Shown here: in pieces, positions 53,546 to 62,973 of the stretch
Numbering within the stretch: the first letter of the stretch is position 1
Layout: the number at the start of each line of letters is the position of its first letter
Assembly: GCF_002154225.1 (NCBI RefSeq)
Contig: NZ_MTSE01000015.1
Span: forward strand, 1-64,000
Direction of reading: 5' to 3'
Source: Hymenobacter crusticola
Lineage (GTDB): Bacteria > Bacteroidota > Bacteroidia > Cytophagales > Hymenobacteraceae
DNA length: 64,000 nt
Notes under the pieces: model-generated
Told to the model about the DNA's origin: nothing
Database searches by the model: none
The model's input: the letters and a program-made list of their open reading frames with translations, nothing else
Made by a program: the position numbers and the translations under genes

Positions 53546-53566
53546 TTATTTAGATTAATTTATTGC

Positions 53567-53601
53567 ACGCCCGACTCTCTGTTAAGAGTCGGGCGTTTTT
53601 T
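53567..53601. terminator. terminator after barrel paralog 3
   Basis: A 12-bp stem, arms 53567-53578 and 53585-53596, loop CTGTTA, followed by a run of T on the plus strand. Confidence 0.9.
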
Positions 53602-53700
53602 ATTCCTCAAGTTGTTCGCAGGTAAGCAATAGGACTAGTGGTCTGTTCGTAGTTTTACTGGCTACTTATCCTCTCCTATTCTACAGTACCGGCCTATTCC

Positions 53701-54342
53701 ATGAAAGCATTTTTTGTCTTCTTGTTACTCATCGTTAGCATGACCTTTTCGAGCCAAGCGCAGAGTGTACGGCTCGGTATCAAAGCTGGGGGCAACCTAG
53801 CAAACGGAGTGGGCAAAGACGTTCAGGAAAGCAAATACCGAGTTGGGTATCATGCAGGTGCTGTTCTGAACATTGGCCTAGGCTTGCTCGGCGACAGTGT
53901 GCTTTTCCTTCAGCCCGAAATATTGTACTCCCTAAAAGGAGACCAAGCTACTGCTACTGATTCCTCCATCAACGCTCAGTTGGTTTACTTAGATGTGCCT
54001 GTATTATTGAAGGCTAATGTTGGCGGCTTGTTCTTCGAAGCAGGACCTCAGATTAGCTTTCTGTATTCGAATAAGACCATTACGGCCAACGGTAATGTAG
54101 CCACTAACACGAAGGTTGATTTTCAACACCCAGCGCTAGAGTATGGGTATGCACTTGGTTTTGGTTACCAAGATCCAAAAGGATTTAACGTGGGATGGAG
54201 GTACACACATAGCCTAATTCCTTTCAAGAAATTTATCACGAATACGACAACACAAGTAACGTCTGAAGTTCAGATTCGCAACAGCGTGGTGCAATTCTAT
54301 GTGGGCTATATGTTTGGCAATTTGTTTGGCAGAAAACGATAA
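53701..54342 (+). CDS. porin-family outer-membrane beta-barrel, paralog 4
   Basis: The 213-residue product has a signal peptide (ending SQAQ). The familiar series follows: VRLGIKAGGNLANGVGKD, LFLQPEILYSLKGDQ, YLDVPVLLKAN, FFEAGPQISFLY and a final VVQFYVGYMFGNLFG. It is the shortest paralog, because the middle loop is reduced. Base composition is more A/T-rich than in its siblings. Confidence 0.88.
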   Translation: MKAFFVFLLLIVSMTFSSQAQSVRLGIKAGGNLANGVGKDVQESKYRVGYHAGAVLNIGLGLLGDSVLFLQPEILYSLKGDQATATDSSINAQLVYLDVPVLLKANVGGLFFEAGPQISFLYSNKTITANGNVATNTKVDFQHPALEYGYALGFGYQDPKGFNVGWRYTHSLIPFKKFITNTTTQVTSEVQIRNSVVQFYVGYMFGNLFGRKR

Positions 54343-54384
54343 ATGGTCTAGGCTCTGCGGTAGAATAACAGTTCATAACTTGAC

Positions 54385-54421
54385 AAAAAGCCCAACTCCT
54401 ATCTTTAAAGTTGGGCTTTTT
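54385..54421. terminator. bidirectional terminator after barrel paralog 4
   Basis: A 13-bp stem, arms 54385-54397 and 54409-54421, with an A-run on the left and a T-run on the right. It serves the plus-strand barrel gene and the converging minus-strand dipeptidase gene. Confidence 0.88.
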
Positions 54422-54444
54422 ACTATCAGCAGCAGGCGCTACTT

Positions 54445-55809
54445 CTATTTGTTAAAATCTTGCGCGTAGTTCTGGTAAAACAGCGGAATCGTCTCGATTC
54501 CTTTCAAGAAGTTGAATACTCCGAAATGCTCATTAGGGGAGTGAATGGCATCGGAGTCGAGGCCAAAGCCAAGCAGCACCGTATCAATACCTAGCTCCGA
54601 TTTGAACATGGCTACAATCGGAATGGAGCCGCCGCCGCGAGTGGGCACGGGCTTCTTGCCGTATGTCGTTTCAATGGCTTTCGCGGCGGCCTGGTACGCC
54701 ACCGAATCAGTTGGCGTCACAACTGGTTCACCGCCGTGGTGGGGCCGCACTTGCACTGTCACGCCTGCGGGCGCAATGCTCGCAAAATGCTGCTGAAACA
54801 GCGCCGTAATTTCTTCAGACGTTTGGTGGGGCACCAAGCGCATCGAGATTTTGGCGAAGGCCTTGGAGGCAATAACCGTTTTGGCGCCCTCGCCGGTGTA
54901 GCCGCCCCAGATGCCATTCACGTCCAGCGTCGGACGAATCCCGATACGCTCGACCGTTGTGTAGCCTTCCTCGCCGTAAGTAGCGGGCAGGCCGATGCTT
55001 TGCTTGAACTCCTCATCGGAATGCGGCACGCGGTTGAGTTCGGCGCGGTCGGCATCGCTCAGCACGTCTACCTTGTCGTAGAAGCCGGGAATGGTGATGT
55101 GGTTGTTCTCGTCGTGCAGGCTCGCTATCATCTTGCACAGCACGTTGATGGGGTTGGCCACCGCACCCCCATAGAGGCCGGAATGTAGGTCACGGTTGGG
55201 GCCAGTTACTTCTACCTCGTGGTAGCTCAAGCCACGTAGCCCGACCTCAATGCTCGGGGTATCGTTGGCAATCATCCCCGTATCGGAGATGAGAATCACG
55301 TCGGCCTTCAGCTTTTCCTTGTTCTCTCGCACGAAGATACCTAGGTTGTTGGAGCCAATTTCCTCTTCGCCTTCTACCATCACCTTCACATTGCAAGGCA
55401 GGCCGCCATGCTGCATCATTACTTCAAAGGCCTTCACATGCATGTACACCTGGCCTTTGTCGTCGCAAGCACCGCGCGCATAGATCTTCTCGTCCTTAAT
55501 AACTGGCTCGAACGGTCCCGAAGTCCACAGTTCCAGGGGGTCAGCGGGCTGCACGTCGTAGTGCCCGTACACGAGCACCGTGGGCAAGCTAGGGTCTACT
55601 ATTTTCTCGCCGTAGACAATGGGGTTACCTGCCGTTTGACACAGCTCTACGTTCTCTAAGCCAACTTCTTCGAGACGCGCTTTGAGGTATTCGGCCGCCT
55701 TGAGGATATCGTTGTGAAACTTTGGGTCGGCTGATACGCTAGGAATGCGCAGCCAATCGACTAGCTCAGTGAGAAACCGATCTTGGTTATCTTGAAGGAA
55801 GGAAGCCAT
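54445..55809 (-). CDS. M20 family dipeptidase
   Basis: The 454-residue zinc peptidase has the M20 metal-site motifs: VLVYGHYDVQPAD (about residue 80), ARGACDDKGQVYMH (~115), VEGEEEIGS (~148) and the dimerisation lid domain (~200-330). The last His lies in DSDAIHSPNE near the end. It belongs to the carnosinase/PepV-like branch and should hydrolyse di- and small peptides in the cytoplasm. ATG at 55809 fits. Confidence 0.93.
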   Translation of the reverse strand: MASFLQDNQDRFLTELVDWLRIPSVSADPKFHNDILKAAEYLKARLEEVGLENVELCQTAGNPIVYGEKIVDPSLPTVLVYGHYDVQPADPLELWTSGPFEPVIKDEKIYARGACDDKGQVYMHVKAFEVMMQHGGLPCNVKVMVEGEEEIGSNNLGIFVRENKEKLKADVILISDTGMIANDTPSIEVGLRGLSYHEVEVTGPNRDLHSGLYGGAVANPINVLCKMIASLHDENNHITIPGFYDKVDVLSDADRAELNRVPHSDEEFKQSIGLPATYGEEGYTTVERIGIRPTLDVNGIWGGYTGEGAKTVIASKAFAKISMRLVPHQTSEEITALFQQHFASIAPAGVTVQVRPHHGGEPVVTPTDSVAYQAAAKAIETTYGKKPVPTRGGGSIPIVAMFKSELGIDTVLLGFGLDSDAIHSPNEHFGVFNFLKGIETIPLFYQNYAQDFNK

Positions 55810-55998
55810 GCAGCAGTAGTGTTAGTTGGGAATCTGGGGGTAAAGGTAACTACGCTGCCGGTTGATTGTCCTCATAGCCTCTTCAACTTATACTACCTAG
55901 CTATGCTTGGCTGAAGCAAGAATATCGTCATTAAGCTTGGTAGGAGGACTCTTTTGCGAGGTCCATTTCCGTTCTTCATCCAGATGGAAGTCAGAAAA

Positions 55999-56637
55999 TT
56001 ATCGGCGCCCAAATAGCGGCACCCGGCTCTCGGTGCCAGCTAACAGCCGCTGAATATTTGCTCGGTGCGTGTAAATCAGCAAGCCAGCTAGCACAAAGCC
56101 GAAGATCAACAGTAGAGAATTGTCCGGCCGAAAGGGAGGCAACAGTTGCAATAAGGCAAAAGCTAGCCCTGCCGTCATAGAAGATAGCGACACGTAACGC
56201 CAGATAAAGAGCATGGCCAAAAAGACCAATAAGCACACGCCTACTGTGAGCGGCGCAATAGCCAGCATCATGCCCAGTACTGTGGCCACGCCTTTGCCGC
56301 CACGGAAACCCGCGAAGACGGGGTAAATGTGACCTAGCACCGCTAAGATGCCGCATGCAAGTTGAAAGTACAGCAGTTGACCTTCCTGAATAGCTCCCTG
56401 TTGAAGCATTACCTGCGCCAGTGAAGTGGCAGCCCAGCCTTTCAGCACATCCACGGCCATCACTAGGGAGCCAGGCTTTTTACCGAGCACCCGGAAGGTA
56501 TTGGTGGCACCGGCGTTGCCGGAGCCGTGCTCCCGAATATCGAGGCCGAAGAAACGTTGCCCAACCCACAGCGCAGTCGGGATGGAACCAAGCAGATAGG
56601 CGAGCACAAGCAAGCCAAGTACAATGGGAAGATTCAT
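55999..56637 (-). CDS. plsY: glycerol-3-phosphate acyltransferase PlsY
   Basis: PlsY adds an acyl chain from acyl-phosphate to glycerol-3-phosphate, the first step of phospholipid synthesis. The 212-residue protein has five hydrophobic segments. The three family motifs are GSIPTALWVG (about 17), GSGNAGATNTFRVLGKKPG (~38) and GHIYPVFAGFRGGKGVAT (~102), the last two being the phosphate and substrate loops. A TATATTTG box lies 30 bases upstream of the ATG. Confidence 0.95.
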   Translation of the reverse strand: MNLPIVLGLLVLAYLLGSIPTALWVGQRFFGLDIREHGSGNAGATNTFRVLGKKPGSLVMAVDVLKGWAATSLAQVMLQQGAIQEGQLLYFQLACGILAVLGHIYPVFAGFRGGKGVATVLGMMLAIAPLTVGVCLLVFLAMLFIWRYVSLSSMTAGLAFALLQLLPPFRPDNSLLLIFGFVLAGLLIYTHRANIQRLLAGTESRVPLFGRR

Positions 56638-56666
56638 GGCAGAAGGGGGCGGGCTAGGGTGGTGGT

Positions 56667-56674
56667 CAAATATA
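56667..56674 (-). promoter_or_regulatory. possible plsY -7 box
   Basis: TATATTTG on the minus strand lies 29 bases upstream of the plsY ATG, with a TTG 23 bases further upstream (two bases more than the usual spacing). Confidence 0.35.
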
Positions 56675-56754
56675 AGAGTCTACAGGAGGCTTATACGCAA
56701 TTTTATAACCGGTGTGCAGCGCGGGGGCAGCGTTGATAGTGCCACCAACAAAAA

Positions 56755-56781
56755 AGCCCCGCCGCGGAAACCGGGCGGGGC
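56755..56781 (-). terminator. terminator of the giant protein gene
   Basis: Arms 56755-56763 and 56773-56781 form a G/C-rich stem (AGCCCCGCC/GGCGGGGCT). On the minus strand it is followed by a TTTTTT run. It lies seven bases past the stop of the gene at 56789-62158. Confidence 0.88.
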
Positions 56782-56788
56782 TAGGTTG

Positions 56789-59700
56789 CTACTCACCAAA
56801 GGGGTCGTCGTCACCTTTCTTCTTTTTCTTTTTCTCCTTCTTTGGTTCCTCCGTCGGAGTGTCGGCTGCCGGAGCGGCTTCTTCTACTTTTTCCTCTTTC
56901 TTTTTCTTCTTACCCGTGTCCTCTACCGGCGTGGCAGCTGGTGGAGTAGCATCGGTATCGAAGGCGCTACCAGCAGCAGCCTTGTCTTTCTTTTTCTTCT
57001 TCGACGTTTCTTCTACCGGGGCGTCGGCAGTTTGGCTGCCATCTTCCACCACCTCGTCTTTACTCTTCTTTTTCTTTTTCTTACCGCTTTCCTCCATCGA
57101 GTCGTAGTCGTTGCCACTACTCACCACAGGCGCTACTTTCTTCCCTTTCGTGTCGACGTTGTAGTCTTTGCGGAAGTGCGTGAGGTAGTTCTGCACTTCC
57201 TGGTCATCACCTAGGTAGAAGCCGTACTGCGTGGCCGTGTTGTAGTCACCTTTGGCCTTAAAGCCGATGATTTCGTCGAAGCTACCGTGCTGGGCCTTTG
57301 CCAGCAGCACATTGTTGGTGTACTTAAGGTAATACCACGTCAAGGGGTCGGCTTCTAGGTACAATTCTACGGCATCACCGTTAGCTTCCCTCTTGATTTC
57401 GATGTAGCCGTCAATCATGGCATTCAGGTCCTTTTTGCCAATGCTAGCTAAGCCAATTTTACCCACCGAGTACCACGCTTTCTGCTTCTCCGACCACCGT
57501 AGGTCTACCTTGTTCAGCACAAGGGTGTGCAAGAACTTTGACGACACCTTCTGCAAGGGCACGTAGCTTCCGCCTTTGCGAGCAGCATAGCTCTGCACAT
57601 CCTTGTTGCCAATGAACTCACCCATCTTGTACAGCTGAGCAGGTGAACCATCTAGAGCTTCAGCGGCCCCTTTTGTGTTGCGCGCCATATCATCAGCCAT
57701 GGCTTCCACGGCCTTCTCCGGCATGTTGATGTCAAAGGCTAGGAAAGTATCGAGGGCGTATTTGTTGCTGTCTGGCTTGGCCGTACCTAGGCCAGCTGCC
57801 GTCAGGGTATAGTCCTTGTTGGAATTAATCAGATTCAGCTTGCCCCGGAACGTCGTGGCCGCGGTAGAGTCAGCAAAGGTCATCAGGCTGCCTTCGTAAT
57901 TGTCCGGGTCATTCGGATCGAAACGGGCAATCGTAAACGAGTGCTTTTTCGCATCGAAGCTCAGGGTGCCGTCTACCGTAAACACGTTCATGTCCGTCAC
58001 GTCGGGCTTGGTAGCCACGTAGAGCGGATACAGCTTAGACGTGCTGCTCGACACAAACAGGCCCGTGTACATAGGCGTACCATCTTCGGCCTTGGGCTCC
58101 ATGATCTTGATCTTCATGGCCTTCGGGTCGATGCTATCCTGCACGGCAAACCACTGCGATGCGCTAGCCGTCTTACTGAATTCCAGGCGCGACTGCCCAT
58201 CGAAGGTGAAACCACGCTGCTGTGAGTTGAGCGTTACGTTGCCGCGGTACGCTACGCGCGGAGCTAGGTGAAACTTCTCGGAGTCAGCCACCTTCGCAAT
58301 GGCTACTGTGGGTGGCGCAAACGGCTCGTTCGGGTCAGCAGCTTTCTTCGACCTCAACAGGCTCTTCATCCCTCCCTTGCTGGCTTGCGCCAAAGCGCCC
58401 CGCGTCGCAGCCGCTGAATCGACGTTGAAACTTGAGAACTTGATGGCAAACGAATCAGCAGTGGCGTTCTTGTACTTATAAAGTGCCGTACCGGTGAAGG
58501 CGGTGCGCGAGCGTACCGTAATCTCTCCATTGTACAAGTTGTGGAACTTCGCCAGTGTATCCATCACGATACCTGCGTTCTTGAAGCTGCGCATCTGGGC
58601 ATTAGCCAACACGTACACTTTGCTGCTGTCGGGCATGATCCAAGCGTCGGCGGCCGCAATATAGGGCACCCCGCCCGCTACTAAGCGGTAGCGGCTCAAA
58701 TCGTACTGCCCCGTGGCGGCGCGGAACTTCAGACCGTGCTGCTCCGGCTTGGTTGAGTAGAAATAGGAGCGAGAAGAATCGGCACCAGTAGCTACACGTA
58801 GCTGCACGATCTTCTTTTTGAAGTCCCACTTACCACCACTCAGCGTTGTTTTGTATTCGGAATAGGGCAGGTCGATACTCGACTTTTTGTCGCCTTCTTC
58901 GCGCGCAAACTCCGTGCTGCCACCTTTCACGTCGTAGTTGAAGGTAACATTGTTGGCCGTCAGGGCGGGCTTGTTTGCCTCCGCTGATTTTATACTGAAT
59001 GTAGCGCGCTTACCAGAGTAACTGGTCGGTTTGAAAGCAAACTGCGGGGAGCGAATAAACGACTGCGGACCGTCCATCCGACCATCACCATAGAGGCCGC
59101 CCGGCGTCAGAATAGTAGTGCCTTTAAAGCTGTACGCGTTGGCATACATCTTCATCGGTTGGCCATCGCGCTGCGTACTCAGGTACATCGAGTCGGCTTT
59201 TACTACCCACTTCATCTGGTAGCCCGGCAGCAGTGAAGTGTTTGAGAACTCAACGCCATTGAGCGGGCCTTGCGCAATAACACCCGTCTTACCCACCGTC
59301 ACCACCGAGTCTTTGTAGAAGATGAACTGCTCACTACCGAAAGTACCCGTCAGGTACTTTATGTCCCCGATGCCTTGCAGACCGCGGTTACTCATCCGGA
59401 CTTTATTGAAAAATCGACCTTTTCCTCCGTACACCGGAAAGCCTTCTTTCGGAACGTCGTAGTTGAAACCTAGGGCTCCGTCATCTTGCAACGAGAGCTT
59501 GGTTTTAAACGGCGGCATAATCTTGCCCGAATTAAACGTCCCCGTGAAACCGATAGCGGAGCGGTTCACATTATTAAGGGAGTCAATCTTGAACGGCGGA
59601 ATATCGAAGTAAACGGTAGTGTCGTAAGCGCCGCCTAGTACCTCGGGGTTGTTAAAGAACACGTAAGCCCCCGTGGAAGCATCAAACGAGGGATAAGCAC

Positions 59701-62158
59701 CTAGCTTCTTGCGCCCCGACTTGTTATCGGGCCGGTTGATGTAGAGCTTACCAGCCGATTGCTTGTCTTTGTTGGTGAGGGTAAAGTCTTTCTCCTTCCG
59801 AGCCCGCATCACGGAGCCTTTCGAACCCTTGCCCTTCACAATGATGGAGTCGATTTTAGTTAGGTCAATGAAGAACCCATCGTAATCGAACTTGAACTCC
59901 TTACCCTTGAACACGAAGGCCGAGGCCACTACAGTGCCGTTGAACAGCACGCCCCGGTTTTTCTGAATTCGGATAATGCTGCTATCAGGTCGCACGTACA
60001 CCGTTATGGAGTCGTCGGAGAAGTTGAAGCGGTCTACCCCGCGCACAATCAGGTCGTTGTTGTTGAGGTTAAGCGTGGCATTCTTCCCCGAAGGCGACAA
60101 CGATTTGATGGCGATATGGTCGTAGTCCTTCTTGCCCCGCGACGATATAACGTAGTGCCTAGCTTTCGGCAGCAGCGTGATCTGATCGGTCTGAGGATTC
60201 CACTGCACGTAGCTGTCTTGCGCTAGCCCAGCCACGGCGGAGCGTACGTTCGATTCCTTGAGGTTCAGTTCCTGGCAGAGGTCCTGCACCGTGAACTGCT
60301 TCACATTGTCATGGTTCAGACTATATCCTACCACCATCTGTAGCGGGTGCAGCTTATTGATGGCCTTAATCTGCTGGTACCGCGTGTTGGTGTAAAAATC
60401 TTTGGATTCGAAGTTGGCCGTTACTTGGTTCTTTGCCGTCAGGATAGCGAAGTCGATGTAAGGCGTGCGGAGCGGCCACGTCAGCATCTCCGTCGAGATT
60501 TCCATCTGGTGGTAAGAGTCTACGTACGGAGTGGCTTTGTAGAGCCCGCTTTCACGGGTAAGCTGCAATACTTCACCGCGTTTGGCATACTTCAGCTTCA
60601 CGCCAGGATGGGTGAGTGAGTCGGCTTTATCTTGAAAAATAGTGACCGATGCCCGGTCGGCGGTGATGATGGAGTCACCTAGGGTATAAGCGCGTGAGGC
60701 CGCCCGGAATTTCGTCTTGCCATCCACATCCACGAAAATGCGCGAAAGCGACTGATCCAGCGCCGCACTCAGTGTGCGCCCACCCGCCATCGAGAAGCCA
60801 CCAAAGTAGCGGATGTTCTGGCCAATGTTCTTTACCCTCGCATCATTGGTAAGAGAAATAAAGCGTGGATATCCCGTGTCGGTAGCGCCAGCTTTCTTCC
60901 GGACTGCTTTGTAAGACAACGCACCTTGGATAGGCGCTTCCAGCACGGCTGGATACGTGAGCGTAACCGGCTGAGCGGTAAACTCTGGCTTGTTCAGGTC
61001 AAAATCATAGCTGGTCAGGTCCGCCGTGGCAGGCTTCCCATTCACGCTCCATGCATATTGTCCGCCTTGTCCAACAAAGCGGTGGCTAGTAGCCACGACA
61101 ATGCCGCTGGTTTTGCGCAGCACAATAGAGTCGCCGGCACCAGCCATATACAAGTCAGCATCCTTGACGATAAGAACCGGACCGCGCGTGGGAGGCGCTA
61201 CATACGTGTCGTATACCGGTTCTGGAGCAGGTTCGAATGTAGGGGCAGGCTCTGGTTCTGGTTCTTTAGCAGGAGTAGCTGCTTTGGCGGTAGTTTTAGC
61301 AGGTGCTTTTGCGGCGGGCTTCTTTTTGGGGGCGCCCCAGCCATCGTTGCTGGAGGATCCCCACCCGTTATCGTTGCCCCAGCCGCTGCTGCCCGAGCCT
61401 GAGTCACCCCATAGGTCGCCGGTATCCCAGCCGCTGCTCTTTTTCTTCGGCGCTGCCTTGGCAACTGGCTTGGCCGCCTTGGTGGGAGTTTTGGCAGGAG
61501 TAGCTTTCGGAGTCGCTGGCACCGGGGCAGGAGCTGGAGCTACAGGCTTAGGTGGTACAATGGGGGCCGGCGCCGGCAGTGGATTGTCGGTTTCGTTGTA
61601 CGCAAAAGAGAAGGTTCCTCCCACCGCGCGCAACGTACTGTAGCGCGAATTATACAAGAACCTAGTATCTAAGAACTGAGCCGTGCTGATGAGAAACTTC
61701 TCAGTTTCCGGGCCGGTGTCTTTGTCTACTGTTTTGGCTACCACATCCAGCAACTGATCCATTTGCTGGTCGCTGAACGACTGCACGGTAGCACCCGCCG
61801 TAATTGCTTTGAAGAAGTCTTCGAAGTGTGGCCGAGGCTTGAAGCGCTTCGTTAGCATTTGCTGCGAAATACCGACGATTTTGGCCTGCTGCGATGCAGT
61901 AAGCTTATTACTGGCCCAAAGCTGTTGCAACTTAGCCGCCGCCGCTTTGGCACCGGCATTATTGCCAATGGCCATCATCGTCTGGACCTCATTTATAAAT
62001 TGCTCGGGTTCACTCGATAGCTTGCCCGTAAAGCGAGCTGCTACTGGCGCCGAAGCGGGCGCTTGCTTGGCTGCTGGAGACTTGGTTTGTTGCGCCCACG
62101 CTGGCGAACCTAGCCCTACTAGCAGCACAAAAACCCATCGAAAAGCCGGATACCTCAT
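56789..62158 (-). CDS. very large secreted protein of unknown function (1789 aa)
   Basis: I do not recognise the family. From ATG 62158 (frame open to 62212) it has a signal peptide ending AWAQ. An N-terminal helical domain (~25-190) is followed by a low-complexity linker (~195-330) of Ala/Pro/Lys blocks holding a Gly/Trp/Asp/Ser-rich stretch. A very long body (~335-1690) is built of beta-strand repeats in which segments like ITADRASVTI, FKFDYDGFF and FNYDVKGGSTEF recur, suggesting an extended beta-structure. The tail (~1700-1789) has four Lys clusters of 5-6 in a row separated by acidic/Ala/Pro stretches and ends in DDDPFGE. Its size, export signal and single-gene status suggest an envelope scaffold, but this is inference. 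Confidence 0.8.
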   Translation of the reverse strand: MRYPAFRWVFVLLVGLGSPAWAQQTKSPAAKQAPASAPVAARFTGKLSSEPEQFINEVQTMMAIGNNAGAKAAAAKLQQLWASNKLTASQQAKIVGISQQMLTKRFKPRPHFEDFFKAITAGATVQSFSDQQMDQLLDVVAKTVDKDTGPETEKFLISTAQFLDTRFLYNSRYSTLRAVGGTFSFAYNETDNPLPAPAPIVPPKPVAPAPAPVPATPKATPAKTPTKAAKPVAKAAPKKKSSGWDTGDLWGDSGSGSSGWGNDNGWGSSSNDGWGAPKKKPAAKAPAKTTAKAATPAKEPEPEPAPTFEPAPEPVYDTYVAPPTRGPVLIVKDADLYMAGAGDSIVLRKTSGIVVATSHRFVGQGGQYAWSVNGKPATADLTSYDFDLNKPEFTAQPVTLTYPAVLEAPIQGALSYKAVRKKAGATDTGYPRFISLTNDARVKNIGQNIRYFGGFSMAGGRTLSAALDQSLSRIFVDVDGKTKFRAASRAYTLGDSIITADRASVTIFQDKADSLTHPGVKLKYAKRGEVLQLTRESGLYKATPYVDSYHQMEISTEMLTWPLRTPYIDFAILTAKNQVTANFESKDFYTNTRYQQIKAINKLHPLQMVVGYSLNHDNVKQFTVQDLCQELNLKESNVRSAVAGLAQDSYVQWNPQTDQITLLPKARHYVISSRGKKDYDHIAIKSLSPSGKNATLNLNNNDLIVRGVDRFNFSDDSITVYVRPDSSIIRIQKNRGVLFNGTVVASAFVFKGKEFKFDYDGFFIDLTKIDSIIVKGKGSKGSVMRARKEKDFTLTNKDKQSAGKLYINRPDNKSGRKKLGAYPSFDASTGAYVFFNNPEVLGGAYDTTVYFDIPPFKIDSLNNVNRSAIGFTGTFNSGKIMPPFKTKLSLQDDGALGFNYDVPKEGFPVYGGKGRFFNKVRMSNRGLQGIGDIKYLTGTFGSEQFIFYKDSVVTVGKTGVIAQGPLNGVEFSNTSLLPGYQMKWVVKADSMYLSTQRDGQPMKMYANAYSFKGTTILTPGGLYGDGRMDGPQSFIRSPQFAFKPTSYSGKRATFSIKSAEANKPALTANNVTFNYDVKGGSTEFAREEGDKKSSIDLPYSEYKTTLSGGKWDFKKKIVQLRVATGADSSRSYFYSTKPEQHGLKFRAATGQYDLSRYRLVAGGVPYIAAADAWIMPDSSKVYVLANAQMRSFKNAGIVMDTLAKFHNLYNGEITVRSRTAFTGTALYKYKNATADSFAIKFSSFNVDSAAATRGALAQASKGGMKSLLRSKKAADPNEPFAPPTVAIAKVADSEKFHLAPRVAYRGNVTLNSQQRGFTFDGQSRLEFSKTASASQWFAVQDSIDPKAMKIKIMEPKAEDGTPMYTGLFVSSSTSKLYPLYVATKPDVTDMNVFTVDGTLSFDAKKHSFTIARFDPNDPDNYEGSLMTFADSTAATTFRGKLNLINSNKDYTLTAAGLGTAKPDSNKYALDTFLAFDINMPEKAVEAMADDMARNTKGAAEALDGSPAQLYKMGEFIGNKDVQSYAARKGGSYVPLQKVSSKFLHTLVLNKVDLRWSEKQKAWYSVGKIGLASIGKKDLNAMIDGYIEIKREANGDAVELYLEADPLTWYYLKYTNNVLLAKAQHGSFDEIIGFKAKGDYNTATQYGFYLGDDQEVQNYLTHFRKDYNVDTKGKKVAPVVSSGNDYDSMEESGKKKKKKSKDEVVEDGSQTADAPVEETSKKKKKDKAAAGSAFDTDATPPAATPVEDTGKKKKKEEKVEEAAPAADTPTEEPKKEKKKKKKGDDDPFGE

Positions 62159-62564
62159 AGAAATTCTCTCAGACCCTAATAAGACGGCTACAATTTCGTA
62201 AAAAAGGGACATACTTTTTTGGGAAAGACCTAAAACCGTGATTCAACGCCGCCAAAGGCGTTTTCATCTATATAAACCTAGCTAGATATAGAGGTTTTTC
62301 TGATTGCAAACTACTATCTAACCTAGCCTAAGTACAAAAACCAGTATTTTATCACCGCCTTGTGTTACCTTAGCTAAACGTGCTAAGCAGACTGACATTG
62401 TGCCCGCCTGCCACCGGAAATTGTTAGCATTTTCCAAGCCAGTATTGCCGCGCCACAACAAGTAAAATAATGGCTTAAACATCGTTTTTAGCCGATATTT
62501 AAAGCAAATCTGTACGCCGCCAGCCTTTACCTTGCCGCTTTTTACCCACCTTTAGCCTACTTGC
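62159..62564. other. divergent intergenic region with nested hairpins
   Basis: This 406-base gap separates the giant gene (-) and the ModE-like gene (+). It holds a hairpin AACGCC/GGCGTT at 62245-62262 and a second with arms TCTATAT/ATATAGA near 62267-62291 around CTAGCTAG. No TAnnTTTG promoter was found with confidence for either gene. The right half is A/T-rich. Confidence 0.5.
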
Positions 62565-62924
62565 ATGAAAGACATCTTACTTGAAAACCTAGCTTTTTCC
62601 CTAAATGGCCGGCTGTGGATCGAAAGCACCGACGACCGTTTTCTAGGCATCGGCCGCCTCGAGCTTCTCGAGAAAATAGAAACCTTTGGTTCTATTTCCA
62701 AAGCGGCTCAAGCCATGGGAATGTCATATAAAAAGGCTTGGGACTTAGTTAGTTCCATGAATGGGCAGGTACGTACCCCACTAGTGAGCACTCAAGCCGG
62801 CGGCAAGCGCGGAGGCGGAGCAGCACTCACACCCGAAGGCAAACAAATACTAGAAACATTTCAAGGGATGCAGGCCCGCTTTCGGCAGTTTATGGAGCAA
62901 GAAACTGCTCGGCTCTATGAGTAA
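62565..62924 (+). CDS. ModE-type winged-helix regulator (DNA-binding domain only)
   Basis: The 119-residue protein is the N-terminal, LysR-like winged helix of ModE: ELLEKIETFGSISKAAQAMG and MSYKKAWDLVSSMN (about residues 30-65), then TQAGGKRGGGAALTPEGKQIL. It lacks the C-terminal MOP domains that bind molybdate in E. coli ModE, so it must sense another way or through a partner. A ModE-box-like palindrome lies 26 bases past its stop, with a TonB receptor gene further downstream. Together this points to control of molybdate or tungstate uptake. Confidence 0.85.
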   Translation: MKDILLENLAFSLNGRLWIESTDDRFLGIGRLELLEKIETFGSISKAAQAMGMSYKKAWDLVSSMNGQVRTPLVSTQAGGKRGGGAALTPEGKQILETFQGMQARFRQFMEQETARLYE

Positions 62925-62949
62925 GCGGTAACCTAGCCAGCGCATTCTG

Positions 62950-62973
62950 CGTTATGTTTGTAAATACATAACG
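62950..62973. promoter_or_regulatory. ModE-box-like palindrome
   Basis: CGTTATGT at 62950-62957, an 8-base spacer, and ACATAACG at 62966-62973 form a perfect dyad. From memory, the E. coli modA operator has CGTTATAT, 8 bases, ACATAACG, the same layout with one base different. It lies directly after the ModE-type gene and upstream of the TonB receptor gene. Confidence 0.6.

Noticed and set aside
56712..57214. Plus-strand frames rich in Phe, Leu and Val opposite the giant gene
   Set aside because: They are antisense reads of the lysine clusters of the real minus-strand gene.
61310..61470. Gly/Trp repeats in the giant protein resembling an Argonaute hook
   Set aside because: There is no Argonaute or RNA-silencing gene nearby and the patch lies in an exported protein; low complexity explains it.
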